Shown here in pieces: positions 14,059 through 22,275 of a stretch of DNA of 64,000 bases. The notes below the pieces were generated by a model. The model did no database searches. It was not told the origin of the DNA and worked only from the letters and a program-made list of their open reading frames with translations. Within the stretch, counting starts at the first letter, position 1. Every line of letters starts with the position of its first letter. Origin of the DNA: Algorimicrobium sediminis (GTDB lineage Bacteria; Bacteroidota; Bacteroidia; Flavobacteriales; Flavobacteriaceae). Where the stretch lies: contig NZ_JBHULS010000004.1 of assembly GCF_042684585.1 (NCBI RefSeq), positions 202,224 to 266,223 on the forward strand, in the 5' to 3' direction. Both the position numbers and the translations under genes were made by a program.

Positions 14059-16875
14059 ATGACAAAAAAACACCAATTCTTTATAATCTTGTTACTAATG
14101 GCAACGCTTACGCAAGCACAAGTAATGAATGAAACTTTGGGTTCGGATTCGGGAACCAGTTTAACGTTTGGCGACTATAATACAGCTGTGGGCGATTCCA
14201 CATTAACAAGGTTAACATCAGGAAGCTATAATGCAGTACTAGGAACGTGGGCTGGAGCTAGCCAAACAACTGCTTCGGATAATGTTTTTATTGGTGCTTA
14301 TTCTGGGTACAGTAACCTAATTGGTACTGATAACACCTTTGTGGGTAAAGAAGCTGGCCGGTTTAATACAGCTACAGACAATGTATTTGTAGGCACAAAA
14401 GCCGGTAATTTAAACACCACTGGTAATGACAATACGTTTATTGGAGAAGAAGCTGGTGAACATAATACCACAGGTAGCCATAATACCTTTTTAGGGGAAG
14501 ATGCGGGAATCACTAATACCACAGGTAGCTATAATACCTTTTTAGGGGAAGATGCTGGGTTTTCTAACACCACTGGGCACTCTAATACTTTTGTAGGTGG
14601 AGATGCACGCTATGTTGAGACCTTCGGCGATTTGGAAGGATATGTCTTTCAGTCAGGAAAAAGTGCTGGTGCGGATAACACAACGGGATATTATAACGCT
14701 TTTTTTGGCGCAGGAGCTGGCGGCGATAATGGAATAGGTGTTGCCAATACGTTTTTGGGTTATGGCGCCGGTGGCAATAACGAATACGGCATATTAAATA
14801 CTTTTGTGGGCTTTGGTGCAGGACATGATAACAACAGAACTAATACAACATACGATGCACGAAGAAATACCTATGTAGGTGCAATGGCAGGAGGCAGGAA
14901 CAGAGAAGGTAGCGATAATGTAGGGATGGGACATTTTGCTGATTTTAAGCCAACAAACGATTATGTTTTTAGGTACGAAAGAAATGTGTTTATTGGATCG
15001 GATAGTAGAGTATGGGGTAATGATAATGTGGTACTAGGATACGCGGCTAAAGCCATTGGTTCACAAAGCTCCACTAACCGTATTGCTATTGGCGCTTACA
15101 GTGAGGCAAATGGCAATAACGCCATTGCTATTGGTGCCAACACCATTGTTAATGAAGCAAATACTATGGCGTTAGGTGGCGACACAGAAAGCAGTAGAGT
15201 TAGTGTTGGTATTGGTACAATGGCTGCCAATAAAAATGCGTCTTTGGAATTAGCGGATACTGATAAAGGATTTCTTGTTAACAGATTAACCACCGCGCAA
15301 CGTATAGCTCTTGAAACCACACCAGCTTCTGGTGTGGCCCTAGATAGTACCGATATGGGATTACTAGTTTACGATACAGATTTAAAAGCATTACACGCTT
15401 GGAATGGTGCCGCTTGGTCTAGTTTAGGTGGCTCCGAATCAGCGCAAGATTTAAGTCTAGTAAGCGATTCTTTAAGTATTACAGGTAGCGCAACAATAAT
15501 CGATTTGAGTCCGTATTTAGATAATACAGACGCTCAAGCTTTAAGTTTAACCAATGATTCGCTGGCTATTACTGGTAATGACACACGCATAGATTTAAGC
15601 CCGTATTTAGATAACACTGATAATCAAGAGTTAGCACTAGTGTCTCATGTATTGAGTATCAGCAACGGTAGTACAACAATAGACTTGACACCATATTTAG
15701 ACAACACCGATGCGCAAGCCTTAAACCTAACAGGTACTACCTTGGGAATTTCAGGGAGCACAGAAACTGTAGATTTATCGGTAATACAAGACGGCACCGG
15801 AACAGATAATCAGGAATTAGCTTTAAATAGCAATACGTTAAGTATTTCGGGTGCTAGTAATACCATCGATTTAAGCAGTTATTTAGACAACACCGATGCG
15901 CAAGCTCTAAACCTAACAGGCACTACCTTGGGAATTTCAGGAAGCACAGAAACTGTAGATTTATCGGTAATACAAGACGGCACCGGAACAGATAATCAGG
16001 AATTAGCTTTAAATAGCAATACGTTAAGTATTTCGGGTGCTAGTAATTCCATCGATTTAAGCAGTTATTTAGACAACACCGATGCGCAAGCTCTAAACCT
16101 AACAGGCACTACCTTGGGAATTTCAGGAAGCACAGAAACTGTGGATTTATCGGTAATACAAGACGGCACCGGAACAGATAATCAGGAATTAGCTTTAAAT
16201 AGCAATACTTTGAGTATTTCGGGTGCTAGTAATACCATCGATTTAAGCAGTTATTTAGACAACACCGATGAGCAAGCTCTAAACCTAACAGGTACTACCT
16301 TGGGAATTTCAGGAAGCACAGAAACTGTAGATTTATCGGTAATACAAGACGGCACCGGAACAGATAATCAGAGTTTAACAGCAGCCACTTTAAATGGTAC
16401 AAACTTGGTTATAGAAATAGAAAATGGAGCGAGTACGTCTGTAAATTTACAGCCTTTAATAGCCTCACAACAGAATGCTATTTCAAATTTAGAAACTTTA
16501 GTTAACAGTCAGGCAGCGGTAATAGCCGATTTAACCACTCGTTTAGAGATTTTAGAAGAATGTGCCTGCTCCACGTTAACAGTTACCAATCCAGATGGTG
16601 TTTCTGGTAAGCCACAAGGCCCAACTTTATACCAAAACATACCTAATCCGTTTAATGGCACTACTTCTATAAAGTATTATGTGCCAACTAATTATAAAAA
16701 TGCTGCAATAGTTTTCAGCAATACATCAGGACAAATTATTGATAATGTGGCCTTAAAAAAATTAGGCGATCAGGAATTGTTTTTTAATAGTGCCTCTTTA
16801 CAAATGGGTGTTTACTATTACACGCTATATGTAGATGGCCGAAAAATAGACACCAAGAAAATGGTTATTAATTAA
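14059..16875 (+). CDS. Repeat-rich fibre-like surface protein with T9SS type A sorting domain
   Basis: A 938-residue exported protein. Residues 1-20 are a signal peptide. Residues ~35-375 are short degenerate repeats of the kind NTFLGEDAG..NTTGSY, similar to the beta-roll head repeats of trimeric adhesins and phage tail fibres. Residues 549-772 hold a 62-residue tandem repeat (three full copies and a partial fourth), preceded by related but diverged copies (DLSPYLDNTD). A coiled-coil segment follows (ISNLETLVNSQAAVIADLT). The last ~80 residues, starting LYQNIPNPFNGTT and ending in MVIN, are a type A C-terminal sorting domain, so the protein is secreted by the T9SS and probably anchored at the cell surface. 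Adhesion is likely but unproven. Confidence 0.85.
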   Translation: MTKKHQFFIILLLMATLTQAQVMNETLGSDSGTSLTFGDYNTAVGDSTLTRLTSGSYNAVLGTWAGASQTTASDNVFIGAYSGYSNLIGTDNTFVGKEAGRFNTATDNVFVGTKAGNLNTTGNDNTFIGEEAGEHNTTGSHNTFLGEDAGITNTTGSYNTFLGEDAGFSNTTGHSNTFVGGDARYVETFGDLEGYVFQSGKSAGADNTTGYYNAFFGAGAGGDNGIGVANTFLGYGAGGNNEYGILNTFVGFGAGHDNNRTNTTYDARRNTYVGAMAGGRNREGSDNVGMGHFADFKPTNDYVFRYERNVFIGSDSRVWGNDNVVLGYAAKAIGSQSSTNRIAIGAYSEANGNNAIAIGANTIVNEANTMALGGDTESSRVSVGIGTMAANKNASLELADTDKGFLVNRLTTAQRIALETTPASGVALDSTDMGLLVYDTDLKALHAWNGAAWSSLGGSESAQDLSLVSDSLSITGSATIIDLSPYLDNTDAQALSLTNDSLAITGNDTRIDLSPYLDNTDNQELALVSHVLSISNGSTTIDLTPYLDNTDAQALNLTGTTLGISGSTETVDLSVIQDGTGTDNQELALNSNTLSISGASNTIDLSSYLDNTDAQALNLTGTTLGISGSTETVDLSVIQDGTGTDNQELALNSNTLSISGASNSIDLSSYLDNTDAQALNLTGTTLGISGSTETVDLSVIQDGTGTDNQELALNSNTLSISGASNTIDLSSYLDNTDEQALNLTGTTLGISGSTETVDLSVIQDGTGTDNQSLTAATLNGTNLVIEIENGASTSVNLQPLIASQQNAISNLETLVNSQAAVIADLTTRLEILEECACSTLTVTNPDGVSGKPQGPTLYQNIPNPFNGTTSIKYYVPTNYKNAAIVFSNTSGQIIDNVALKKLGDQELFFNSASLQMGVYYYTLYVDGRKIDTKKMVIN
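15703..16373 (+). repeat. 186-bp in-frame tandem repeat
   Basis: Copies start at 15703, 15889, 16075 and 16261 (last one truncated near 16373), each exactly 186 bases or 62 codons. They begin NTDAQALNLTG or NTDEQALNLTG. The copies differ by only a few bases, mostly silent, pointing to recent duplication or gene conversion. Confidence 0.95.
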
Positions 16876-16896
16876 TAATTACTAATTCATAATTTA

Positions 16897-16932
16897 AAAA
16901 AGGGTTGGCACTTACAAGTGCCAACCCTTTTT
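16897..16932. terminator. Bidirectional intrinsic terminator
   Basis: A 12-bp GC-containing stem (16902-16913 with 16916-16927), extended by five A-T pairs with T-tracts on both strands. It lies between the convergent T9SS-protein and M42 peptidase genes. Confidence 0.93.
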
Positions 16933-16982
16933 ATTTTGAGAACTATTTTTCAGAAAATGAGTTGCGCTCTTTTATTACCACT

Positions 16983-18071
16983 TTAGTCGAAGTAGGAGTA
17001 GGTTTCCCCTGCTTTCATTTTTAAAAGCGTTTCGTAAATCATTTTAATAACATTTTCTACATCCTCTCGGTGCACCATTTCTACGGTTGTATGCATATAG
17101 CGTAATGGTAAAGAAATTAAAGCAGAAGGCACCCCACCATTGCTATACGCAAAGGCATCGGTATCAGTTCCGGTAGCTCTAGATAGCGCTGCACGCTGAA
17201 ACGGTATGTTTTTTTCTTCGGCTGTATTGGTAATTAAATCGCGCAATTTTTGCTGTACTGCTGGTGCATAAGCAATTACAGGACCGGCGCCTAGTTCAAC
17301 AAACCCTTGTACTTTTTGCTCAATCATGGGCGTGGTTGTATCGTGCGTAACATCGGTAACTATAGCGGCGTTGGGTTTAATGGTTTGTGTAATCATTTCA
17401 GCACCACGCAAGCCAATTTCTTCTTGTACAGAGTTGGTAATATACAATCCAAAAGGCAGCGTTTTTTTGTGCTCTTTTAATAGACGTGCCACCTCGGCAA
17501 TCATAAAGCCACCCATTCGGTTATCTAAAGCACGACACACAAATTTATCGCCATTTAAAATGTGGAATTCATCTGGGTAGGTTATAACACAACCAACGTG
17601 AACGCCCATTTTTTCGACTTCCGCTTTATCTTTTGCGCCCACATCAATACAAATATTATCGGGTTTTGGCGCTTCTTCTTTAGCTTTATTTCTGGTATGA
17701 ATGGCAGGCCAACCAAATACGCCTTTTACAATACCATTTTTAGTATGAATGTTTACTACCTTACTTGGTGCAATTTGATGGTCGCTGCCCCCATTTCTTA
17801 CCACGTAAATTAGTCCGTTGTCTGTAATATAATTAACATACCACGAAATTTCGTCGGCATGGCCCTCAATAACCACTTTGTATTTAGCATCCGGATTTAT
17901 AACGCCTACAGCGGTACCATAGGTATCGGTTATAAACTCGTCTACATAAGGTTTTAGATAGTCCATCCATATTTTCTGACCCTCCCATTCGTAACCCGTA
18001 GGAGCGGCATTGTTTAAATAGGTTTTTAAAAAGTCCATAGACTTTTCGGTAAGTATACTCTTGTTTGCCAT
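16983..18071 (-). CDS. M42 family metallopeptidase (aminopeptidase)
   Basis: A 362-residue dinuclear-metal aminopeptidase of the M42 (FrvX/glutamyl aminopeptidase/tetrahedral TET) family. The expected ligand and catalytic segments are present in order: IEGHADEISW (His), CRALDNRMGG (bridging Asp), NSVQEEIGLRGA (catalytic Glu pair), IVTDVTHD (Asp) and HTTVEMVHRED (His). It is cytoplasmic, with no signal peptide. These enzymes trim peptides released by larger proteases. It is divergent from the DUF4294 gene; a TATTTTAG -7-like box lies at 18088-18095. Confidence 0.92.
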   Translation of the reverse strand: MANKSILTEKSMDFLKTYLNNAAPTGYEWEGQKIWMDYLKPYVDEFITDTYGTAVGVINPDAKYKVVIEGHADEISWYVNYITDNGLIYVVRNGGSDHQIAPSKVVNIHTKNGIVKGVFGWPAIHTRNKAKEEAPKPDNICIDVGAKDKAEVEKMGVHVGCVITYPDEFHILNGDKFVCRALDNRMGGFMIAEVARLLKEHKKTLPFGLYITNSVQEEIGLRGAEMITQTIKPNAAIVTDVTHDTTTPMIEQKVQGFVELGAGPVIAYAPAVQQKLRDLITNTAEEKNIPFQRAALSRATGTDTDAFAYSNGGVPSALISLPLRYMHTTVEMVHREDVENVIKMIYETLLKMKAGETYSYFD

Positions 18072-18091
18072 ATGATTTAATTTTGCACTAA

Positions 18092-18112
18092 AATACTAAT
18101 ATTAATAGTATT
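18092..18112. promoter_or_regulatory. Inverted repeat in the divergent M42/DUF4294 promoter region
   Basis: AATACTA and TAGTATT arms separated by seven bases, overlapping the M42 promoter region. It could be an operator, with no direct evidence. Confidence 0.25.
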
Positions 18113-18184
18113 TTAAGGTTAAAGGTTTTTTAAATTATTAATTTTACAGTGCTTTAAAACTGGCTGCATTTATTCTGTTAACCT

Positions 18185-18862
18185 ATGAAACACCTTGCGT
18201 ATTTCCTTTTGATACTGCCATTAAGCCTATTTGCTCAAATAGAGGAGGAGGTCGCGGATACCACCGCTGCTTTTTATATAATTGTTGAAGGCGATTCAAT
18301 TCCTAAAAGTGCTATAAACCTGAATGAAGTGGTGTTGCTACATCGTTTAAAATTTGACAATCAAGCGGAAAGGCGTGCCTATTTAATTTTACGCCGAAAA
18401 ACAATAAAAGTATACCCGTATGCTAAATTAGCAGCCGAACGCTTAGAAACGCTAAACCAGCGTTTAAATAGTTTGGAACGCCCGTCGGAAAAGAAGCGTT
18501 ATGCCCGTATTATTCAGAAATATATTGAAGATGAATTTTCAGCCGAATTAAAAAAATTAACCAAAACGGAGGGGCAAATTTTAGTAAAGTTAATTCATCG
18601 CCAAACGGGTATTACTACCTTCGATTTAATAAAAAATTTACGCAGTGGTTGGCGTGCTTTTTGGTTTAACAATACTGCTAGGCTCTTTAATATATCTTTA
18701 AAAGAGGCATTTAATCCGTTGGAGGTAAAAGAAGATTATTTAATTGAAGATATTCTGGAACGCGCCTTTCAGAGTGGTTTGTTAGAGCGTCAAGAATCGG
18801 CTTTGGCGTACGATTTTTTAGAATTAACAAATGTTTGGCGTCGGACAAAAAGTGAAAATTAA
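18185..18862 (+). CDS. DUF4294 domain-containing exported protein
   Basis: A 225-residue protein with an N-terminal signal peptide (KHLAYFLLILPLSLFAQ) and a DUF4294 domain, a family largely confined to Bacteroidetes. Conserved stretches include INLNEVVLLHRLKF, YLILRRKTIKVYPYAKLAAE and IKNLRSGWRAFWFNNTA. The function is not established. Its stop codon overlaps the ATG of the hemolysin III family gene (TAATG), so the two are translationally coupled. It is divergent from the M42 peptidase. Confidence 0.85.
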   Translation: MKHLAYFLLILPLSLFAQIEEEVADTTAAFYIIVEGDSIPKSAINLNEVVLLHRLKFDNQAERRAYLILRRKTIKVYPYAKLAAERLETLNQRLNSLERPSEKKRYARIIQKYIEDEFSAELKKLTKTEGQILVKLIHRQTGITTFDLIKNLRSGWRAFWFNNTARLFNISLKEAFNPLEVKEDYLIEDILERAFQSGLLERQESALAYDFLELTNVWRRTKSEN

Positions 18863-19488
18863 TGCGAAAACAAAGTCCATTTGAAGAGCGTTTAAATACC
18901 ATAACACATGCGTTTGGCGCACTATTTGGCGTTTTGGCCTTGCTACTTTTAGTAAGCCAACAAACCACTAATGTGCCTTGGCATTTTTTTGCCGTATGGG
19001 TATACGGATTAAGTATGGTTTTACTGTTTAGTGCTTCTGCTTTATACCATTATGTAAGGAGTGAACACCTAAAGCATTATTTTCGTATTCTAGACCACGT
19101 AAGTATTTACATTTTAATAGCCGGCACCTATACACCGGTAACATTAATAACACTAGCGCCTAGCAGAGGTTGGTACTTGTTTCTAATTGTATGGAGTATT
19201 GCCGCTTTTGGAACACTGTTAAAAATTTTCTTTACTGGCAGGTTTGAAGTATTTTCTTTGGTTTTGTATTTAGCCATGGGTTGGCTTATTGTTTTCGATT
19301 TTACCTACCTCGCCACGCATCTGCATGCCAACGGTTTGTTTTGGCTTTTTGCAGGCGGTTTAGCCTATACAGTTGGTGTGTTGTTTTACGCCATACACCG
19401 TATTAAATTTAACCATGTTATTTGGCACTTATTTGTGCTAGCAGGTGCCATTTGCCATTTTATTATGGTGTATAAGTACGTTATTTAA
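18862..19488 (+). CDS. Hemolysin III / PAQR family membrane protein
   Basis: A 208-residue protein with seven predicted transmembrane helices, of the hemolysin III (YqfA/TrhA) branch of the PAQR superfamily. Typical motifs are FEERLNTITHAFGALFG, SALYHYVRSEHLKH and LDHVSIYILIAGTYTPVTL, including the conserved Ser-His and Asp-His positions thought to bind metal, and the last-helix HLFVLAGAICHF. Despite the name, the family is better linked to membrane-lipid homeostasis than haemolysis. It is coupled to the DUF4294 gene by a one-base overlap. Confidence 0.9.
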   Translation: MRKQSPFEERLNTITHAFGALFGVLALLLLVSQQTTNVPWHFFAVWVYGLSMVLLFSASALYHYVRSEHLKHYFRILDHVSIYILIAGTYTPVTLITLAPSRGWYLFLIVWSIAAFGTLLKIFFTGRFEVFSLVLYLAMGWLIVFDFTYLATHLHANGLFWLFAGGLAYTVGVLFYAIHRIKFNHVIWHLFVLAGAICHFIMVYKYVI

Positions 19489-19497
19489 GATTTCTTT

Positions 19498-20115
19498 TTA
19501 CGGTAAGTTAAAGGTAATTTTAATACCTTCAATAATCATGTTGGTACCAATAATAGCAATAATTAAACCCATTATTTTTCCGACCACAGAAATAACATTA
19601 TATCCAATTTTACGCACTATAAAGTTGCTTAACCGGAAGGTAACAAAGGTTAAAAAACACATTAGTGCAAAAATTAATAGCACCAAAATAATTTGTAATA
19701 GGTTAGCATCCGACACAAAGTTCATGGCAGTAACAATGGTGCCAGGCCCGGCCAAAATAGGAATAGCTAAAGGCGAAACAGCTATGTTTTCGTCTATATG
19801 TGTATTTTTCAGGTTTTTTATGCTGGATTTTTTCGACTGAAGCATGTCAAAACCAACATAAAATATTAAAATACCACCTGTAATTTTAAAGGCAGGAATA
19901 GTAATACCAAAAAGTTCGAAAATAAATTTTCCTAGAATAACAAATACGGCTACAATAATAAAAGCTATAAGTACTGCTTTTTTGTTAATGCGAAGTTTGG
20001 CTTCATCGTTAGCGCCACCCACCAAAGATAAAAAAATAGGTAGGTTGGAAATAGGATTCATAATGGCAAAAAAACCAGTGAATACTGTAATAGAAAATGT
20101 AATAAGATGATCCAT
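19498..20115 (-). CDS. MarC family integral membrane protein
   Basis: A 205-residue protein with about six transmembrane helices, MarC/UPF0056 family. It shows the opening FFAIMNPISNLPIFLSL and the later FKITGGILIFYVGFDML and PLAIPILAGPGTIVTAM motifs, which contain the duplicated NP and GP signatures of the family. Its function is unknown, and the old link to multiple antibiotic resistance is not supported. The start MDHLITFS at 20115 is chosen over an upstream in-frame ATG at 20238, because the -7 box at 20175-20182 lies between them. It is convergent with the hemolysin III gene, ten bases apart. Confidence 0.88.
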   Translation of the reverse strand: MDHLITFSITVFTGFFAIMNPISNLPIFLSLVGGANDEAKLRINKKAVLIAFIIVAVFVILGKFIFELFGITIPAFKITGGILIFYVGFDMLQSKKSSIKNLKNTHIDENIAVSPLAIPILAGPGTIVTAMNFVSDANLLQIILVLLIFALMCFLTFVTFRLSNFIVRKIGYNVISVVGKIMGLIIAIIGTNMIIEGIKITFNLP

Positions 20116-20174
20116 GTTACGCGCAAACGTTTTTAAATTAAGAAAAAACAGGTTTCGTCCTGGTTTAAAGGCTG

Positions 20175-20182
20175 CAAATTTA
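20175..20182 (-). promoter_or_regulatory. -7 promoter element of marC-family gene
   Basis: TAAATTTG on the minus strand matches TAnnTTTG and lies about 60 bases upstream of the ATG at 20115. No -33 TTG is seen at proper spacing. Confidence 0.4.
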
Positions 20183-20263
20183 TAAAAACACAATGAGATA
20201 ATTAATTGAAAATGAATAATTAAATTACGCTTTAACAAAAACGTAACGTGCGGTATTTGTAAG

Positions 20264-20295
20264 CGCCTTTAGTGGTTTGCATACCACGCCTTTAG
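20264..20295. other. Direct repeat flanking a small hairpin
   Basis: CGCCTTTAG occurs at 20264-20272 and 20287-20295 and flanks the stem GTGGT/ACCAC (20272-20276 with 20283-20287). It lies between the MarC and DUF4268 genes, both on the minus strand. It may be a weak terminator of the ZIP operon or an operator. Confidence 0.3.
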
Positions 20296-20316
20296 CGTTT
20301 TTATGCTTTTGGGTAG

Positions 20317-20748
20317 CTATTCGGGTTTAATGATATCTTTATAATCTTCAAAAAAAGCTTCAAATTGCGGCATGGTTGCGTTAAAAAATACCATAACTGT
20401 TTGCCAAGTGTTTTTATTATGAATGGAAACTTTTTCGTTTAAGGGCACAAAAATGCGCGAAATTTCTTTACCGTTATCTAAAAAATAAGTTTCCTCAAAA
20501 TGAGCTTCGGGTAAATAATCGGTTTTAATAATGGTTTTTAAGCTTTCTAATTTTTCCCAAATATTAATTCTGTTTTCCAAATCGTCCTCTAAATCCAGCG
20601 CTACGAAGGCTTTTTTAGTGTCGAAATAGAACTTAAATTGCAACCCTTTTATTTTGGTGTCGTATAAAATCCATTTCCTTGGAAAGGATTTGCCAAAACT
20701 TGTCCAAAAAGTTTGTCGTAATTGTCTAGATTCTTCCTTTGAAAACAT
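20317..20748 (-). CDS. DUF4268 domain-containing protein
   Basis: A 143-residue soluble protein matching the DUF4268 family (FWTSFGKSFPRKWILYDTKIKG; FYFDTKKAFVALDLE; RIFVPLNEKVSIHNK). In larger proteins the domain is found next to restriction or nuclease-like modules, but here it stands alone and has no catalytic motif I can name. It is the last gene of a minus-strand operon, two bases after the ZIP transporter gene, so co-expression with metal uptake is likely. Confidence 0.8.
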   Translation of the reverse strand: MFSKEESRQLRQTFWTSFGKSFPRKWILYDTKIKGLQFKFYFDTKKAFVALDLEDDLENRINIWEKLESLKTIIKTDYLPEAHFEETYFLDNGKEISRIFVPLNEKVSIHNKNTWQTVMVFFNATMPQFEAFFEDYKDIIKPE

Positions 20749-20750
20749 AC

Positions 20751-21425
20751 TTAAAACATAAACGCGGCAGCAATACCTAAAACAATAGCTACCAATTTAG
20801 TAAGATTAAATTTATGGCCTTCGCCACTTTCAAATAAAATAGTTGTAGAAATGTGTAAAAATATACCAATAACAACCGCATTTATAGCTGTAATATACGC
20901 CGTGGCAATATTCATGTGATTGGAAATGTAAGTTCCCAGAGGTGTCATGAGCGCAAATATGCTTAAAAATAAACCCATTTGAATTTTGGAACATTTGGAG
21001 TTAATTAGAAAGCTGGTAATAACTGTAGCAATAGGAATTTTATGCACCAAAACACCATAAACCATGTCGTTGTGTTCGTGAATAGGGAAACCTTCTAAAA
21101 AACTATGGATACACAGGCTTATAAACAAAGCCCAAGGGAAGTTGTTTTCGTGGTTGTGGTGATGTACATGGCCGTGTTCGGCTCCTTTAGAAAAAAATTC
21201 AAGAATAATTTGAATTAAAATCCCTAACATAATATACAAACCAGAAGCCTTGGCATTTAAGTGGTGGTACACTTCCGGAAGTAATTCGAATAGGGTTAAG
21301 GCTAATAAAAAAGCCCCACTAAACGCTAATAATAATTTAAAGTTAAAATAGGTTTTCGTTCGCGTAAAAATAACTAGAATGGCTCCAATTAAAACGGCTA
21401 GAATGGGTAATAAATACTGTAACAT
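20751..21425 (-). CDS. ZIP family divalent metal transporter
   Basis: A 224-residue inner-membrane protein with about eight hydrophobic segments and a histidine-rich cytoplasmic loop (GAEHGHVHHHNHEN) between TM3 and TM4, typical of ZIP transporters. The metal-binding helix motifs HSFLEGFPIHEHND and LVHKIPIATVI are conserved. It probably imports zinc or a related divalent metal. It overlaps the upstream methyltransferase gene by one base and is followed after two bases by the DUF4268 gene. No metal-responsive operator was recognised. Confidence 0.88.
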   Translation of the reverse strand: MLQYLLPILAVLIGAILVIFTRTKTYFNFKLLLAFSGAFLLALTLFELLPEVYHHLNAKASGLYIMLGILIQIILEFFSKGAEHGHVHHHNHENNFPWALFISLCIHSFLEGFPIHEHNDMVYGVLVHKIPIATVITSFLINSKCSKIQMGLFLSIFALMTPLGTYISNHMNIATAYITAINAVVIGIFLHISTTILFESGEGHKFNLTKLVAIVLGIAAAFMF

Positions 21426-22153
21426 TATTTAAAAATCATGATTAAACGTTCCGATGTTTTGGCATTAAATTTTTGCAGTTTATAGTCTCCAAAAATATCT
21501 AATAAATACACTCCTGCCTGATTAAAAAGCGCCTCAAAATCGGCCAACGTAAAGGCTTTTACGCGCTCTTGGAATGTATAATTTTGTCCGCCATCGGTAA
21601 AGGCTATGTTTTTTATAATGTAGCCGTTTTCTACATATCGTGTTATGTGAAACGCAATATCATTTACTGTTTTTATCTCTTTAGGAACTAAATTTTCGAT
21701 AACATAGTCGGTATTCATAAAATCTATTACACCAAACCCCGTTTCGTTTAAATTGGCTTGAATGGCTTTAATTGTGTTTAAATTATCAGCTTCGTTTTTA
21801 AAGTAACCAAAGCTTGTGAATAAATTAAAAACGGCATCAAATTGTTGGTTTAGCGGCTTGCTCATATCGTGCACTATAAATTGTAAACGATCGTTTTCAA
21901 ATTGTTTGGCATGCAAAATACTGTTTTCCGATAAGTCTGCACCCGTTACCTGGTAGCCCAATTTGTTTAAATAAATGGCATGCCGGCCTTTGCCACAAGC
22001 TAAATCTAAAATATGGGCCTGTTCCGGCAGATTTAAATAATGTGTTAGGGTATCCATAAATAGTTGGGCCTCCTTGTAATCTCGGTCCTTATACAGAATG
22101 TGATAATAAGGTGTATTAAACCACGAGGCAAACCATTGTGTGTTATTTTCCAT
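21425..22153 (-). CDS. Class I SAM-dependent methyltransferase
   Basis: A 242-residue Rossmann-fold methyltransferase. Motif I is HILDLACGKGRHAIYLNKLG, followed by the acidic VTGADLSENSI and the motif IV region FDAVFNLFTSFGYF. The N-terminal WFASWFNTPYYHILYKDRD matches a common Bacteroidetes group of small methyltransferases with unknown acceptor. It is the first gene of the minus-strand operon with the ZIP transporter and the DUF4268 gene. It diverges from the THUMP methyltransferase gene. Confidence 0.88.
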   Translation of the reverse strand: MENNTQWFASWFNTPYYHILYKDRDYKEAQLFMDTLTHYLNLPEQAHILDLACGKGRHAIYLNKLGYQVTGADLSENSILHAKQFENDRLQFIVHDMSKPLNQQFDAVFNLFTSFGYFKNEADNLNTIKAIQANLNETGFGVIDFMNTDYVIENLVPKEIKTVNDIAFHITRYVENGYIIKNIAFTDGGQNYTFQERVKAFTLADFEALFNQAGVYLLDIFGDYKLQKFNAKTSERLIMIFK

Positions 22154-22234
22154 AGGAATATTCCCTGAAAGGGGTATTAAACTTTTAGTAAACTAGTTAT
22201 ATACAAGGCGCTTTTGTTTGTTAGCTAAAACCTG

Positions 22235-22264
22235 TTGTCTTGCCACAAAAATACTGTATTTTTG
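22235..22264 (+). promoter_or_regulatory. Promoter of the THUMP methyltransferase gene
   Basis: TTG at 22235-22237, 19-base spacer and TATTTTTG at 22257-22264: a textbook Bacteroidetes promoter. It rules out the in-frame TTG at 22240 as a start. Confidence 0.7.
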
Positions 22265-22275
22265 CAATCTATTTA

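Noticed and set aside
15703..16373. Regular repeats that might suggest a CRISPR array
   Set aside because: The period is 186 bases, the repeats are in frame within one gene, and there are no variable spacers or cas genes.
14059..16875. Phage tail-fibre gene, hence a prophage
   Set aside because: The protein has a signal peptide and T9SS sorting domain and no neighbouring phage genes.
16902..16927. TGGCAC resembling a sigma-54 -24 element
   Set aside because: It is one arm of a perfect terminator stem and no TTGC follows at the required spacing.
20110..20160. Attenuator hairpin in the leader of the MarC-family gene
   Set aside because: The possible stem before a T-run is only about four base pairs and is interrupted by a mismatch.
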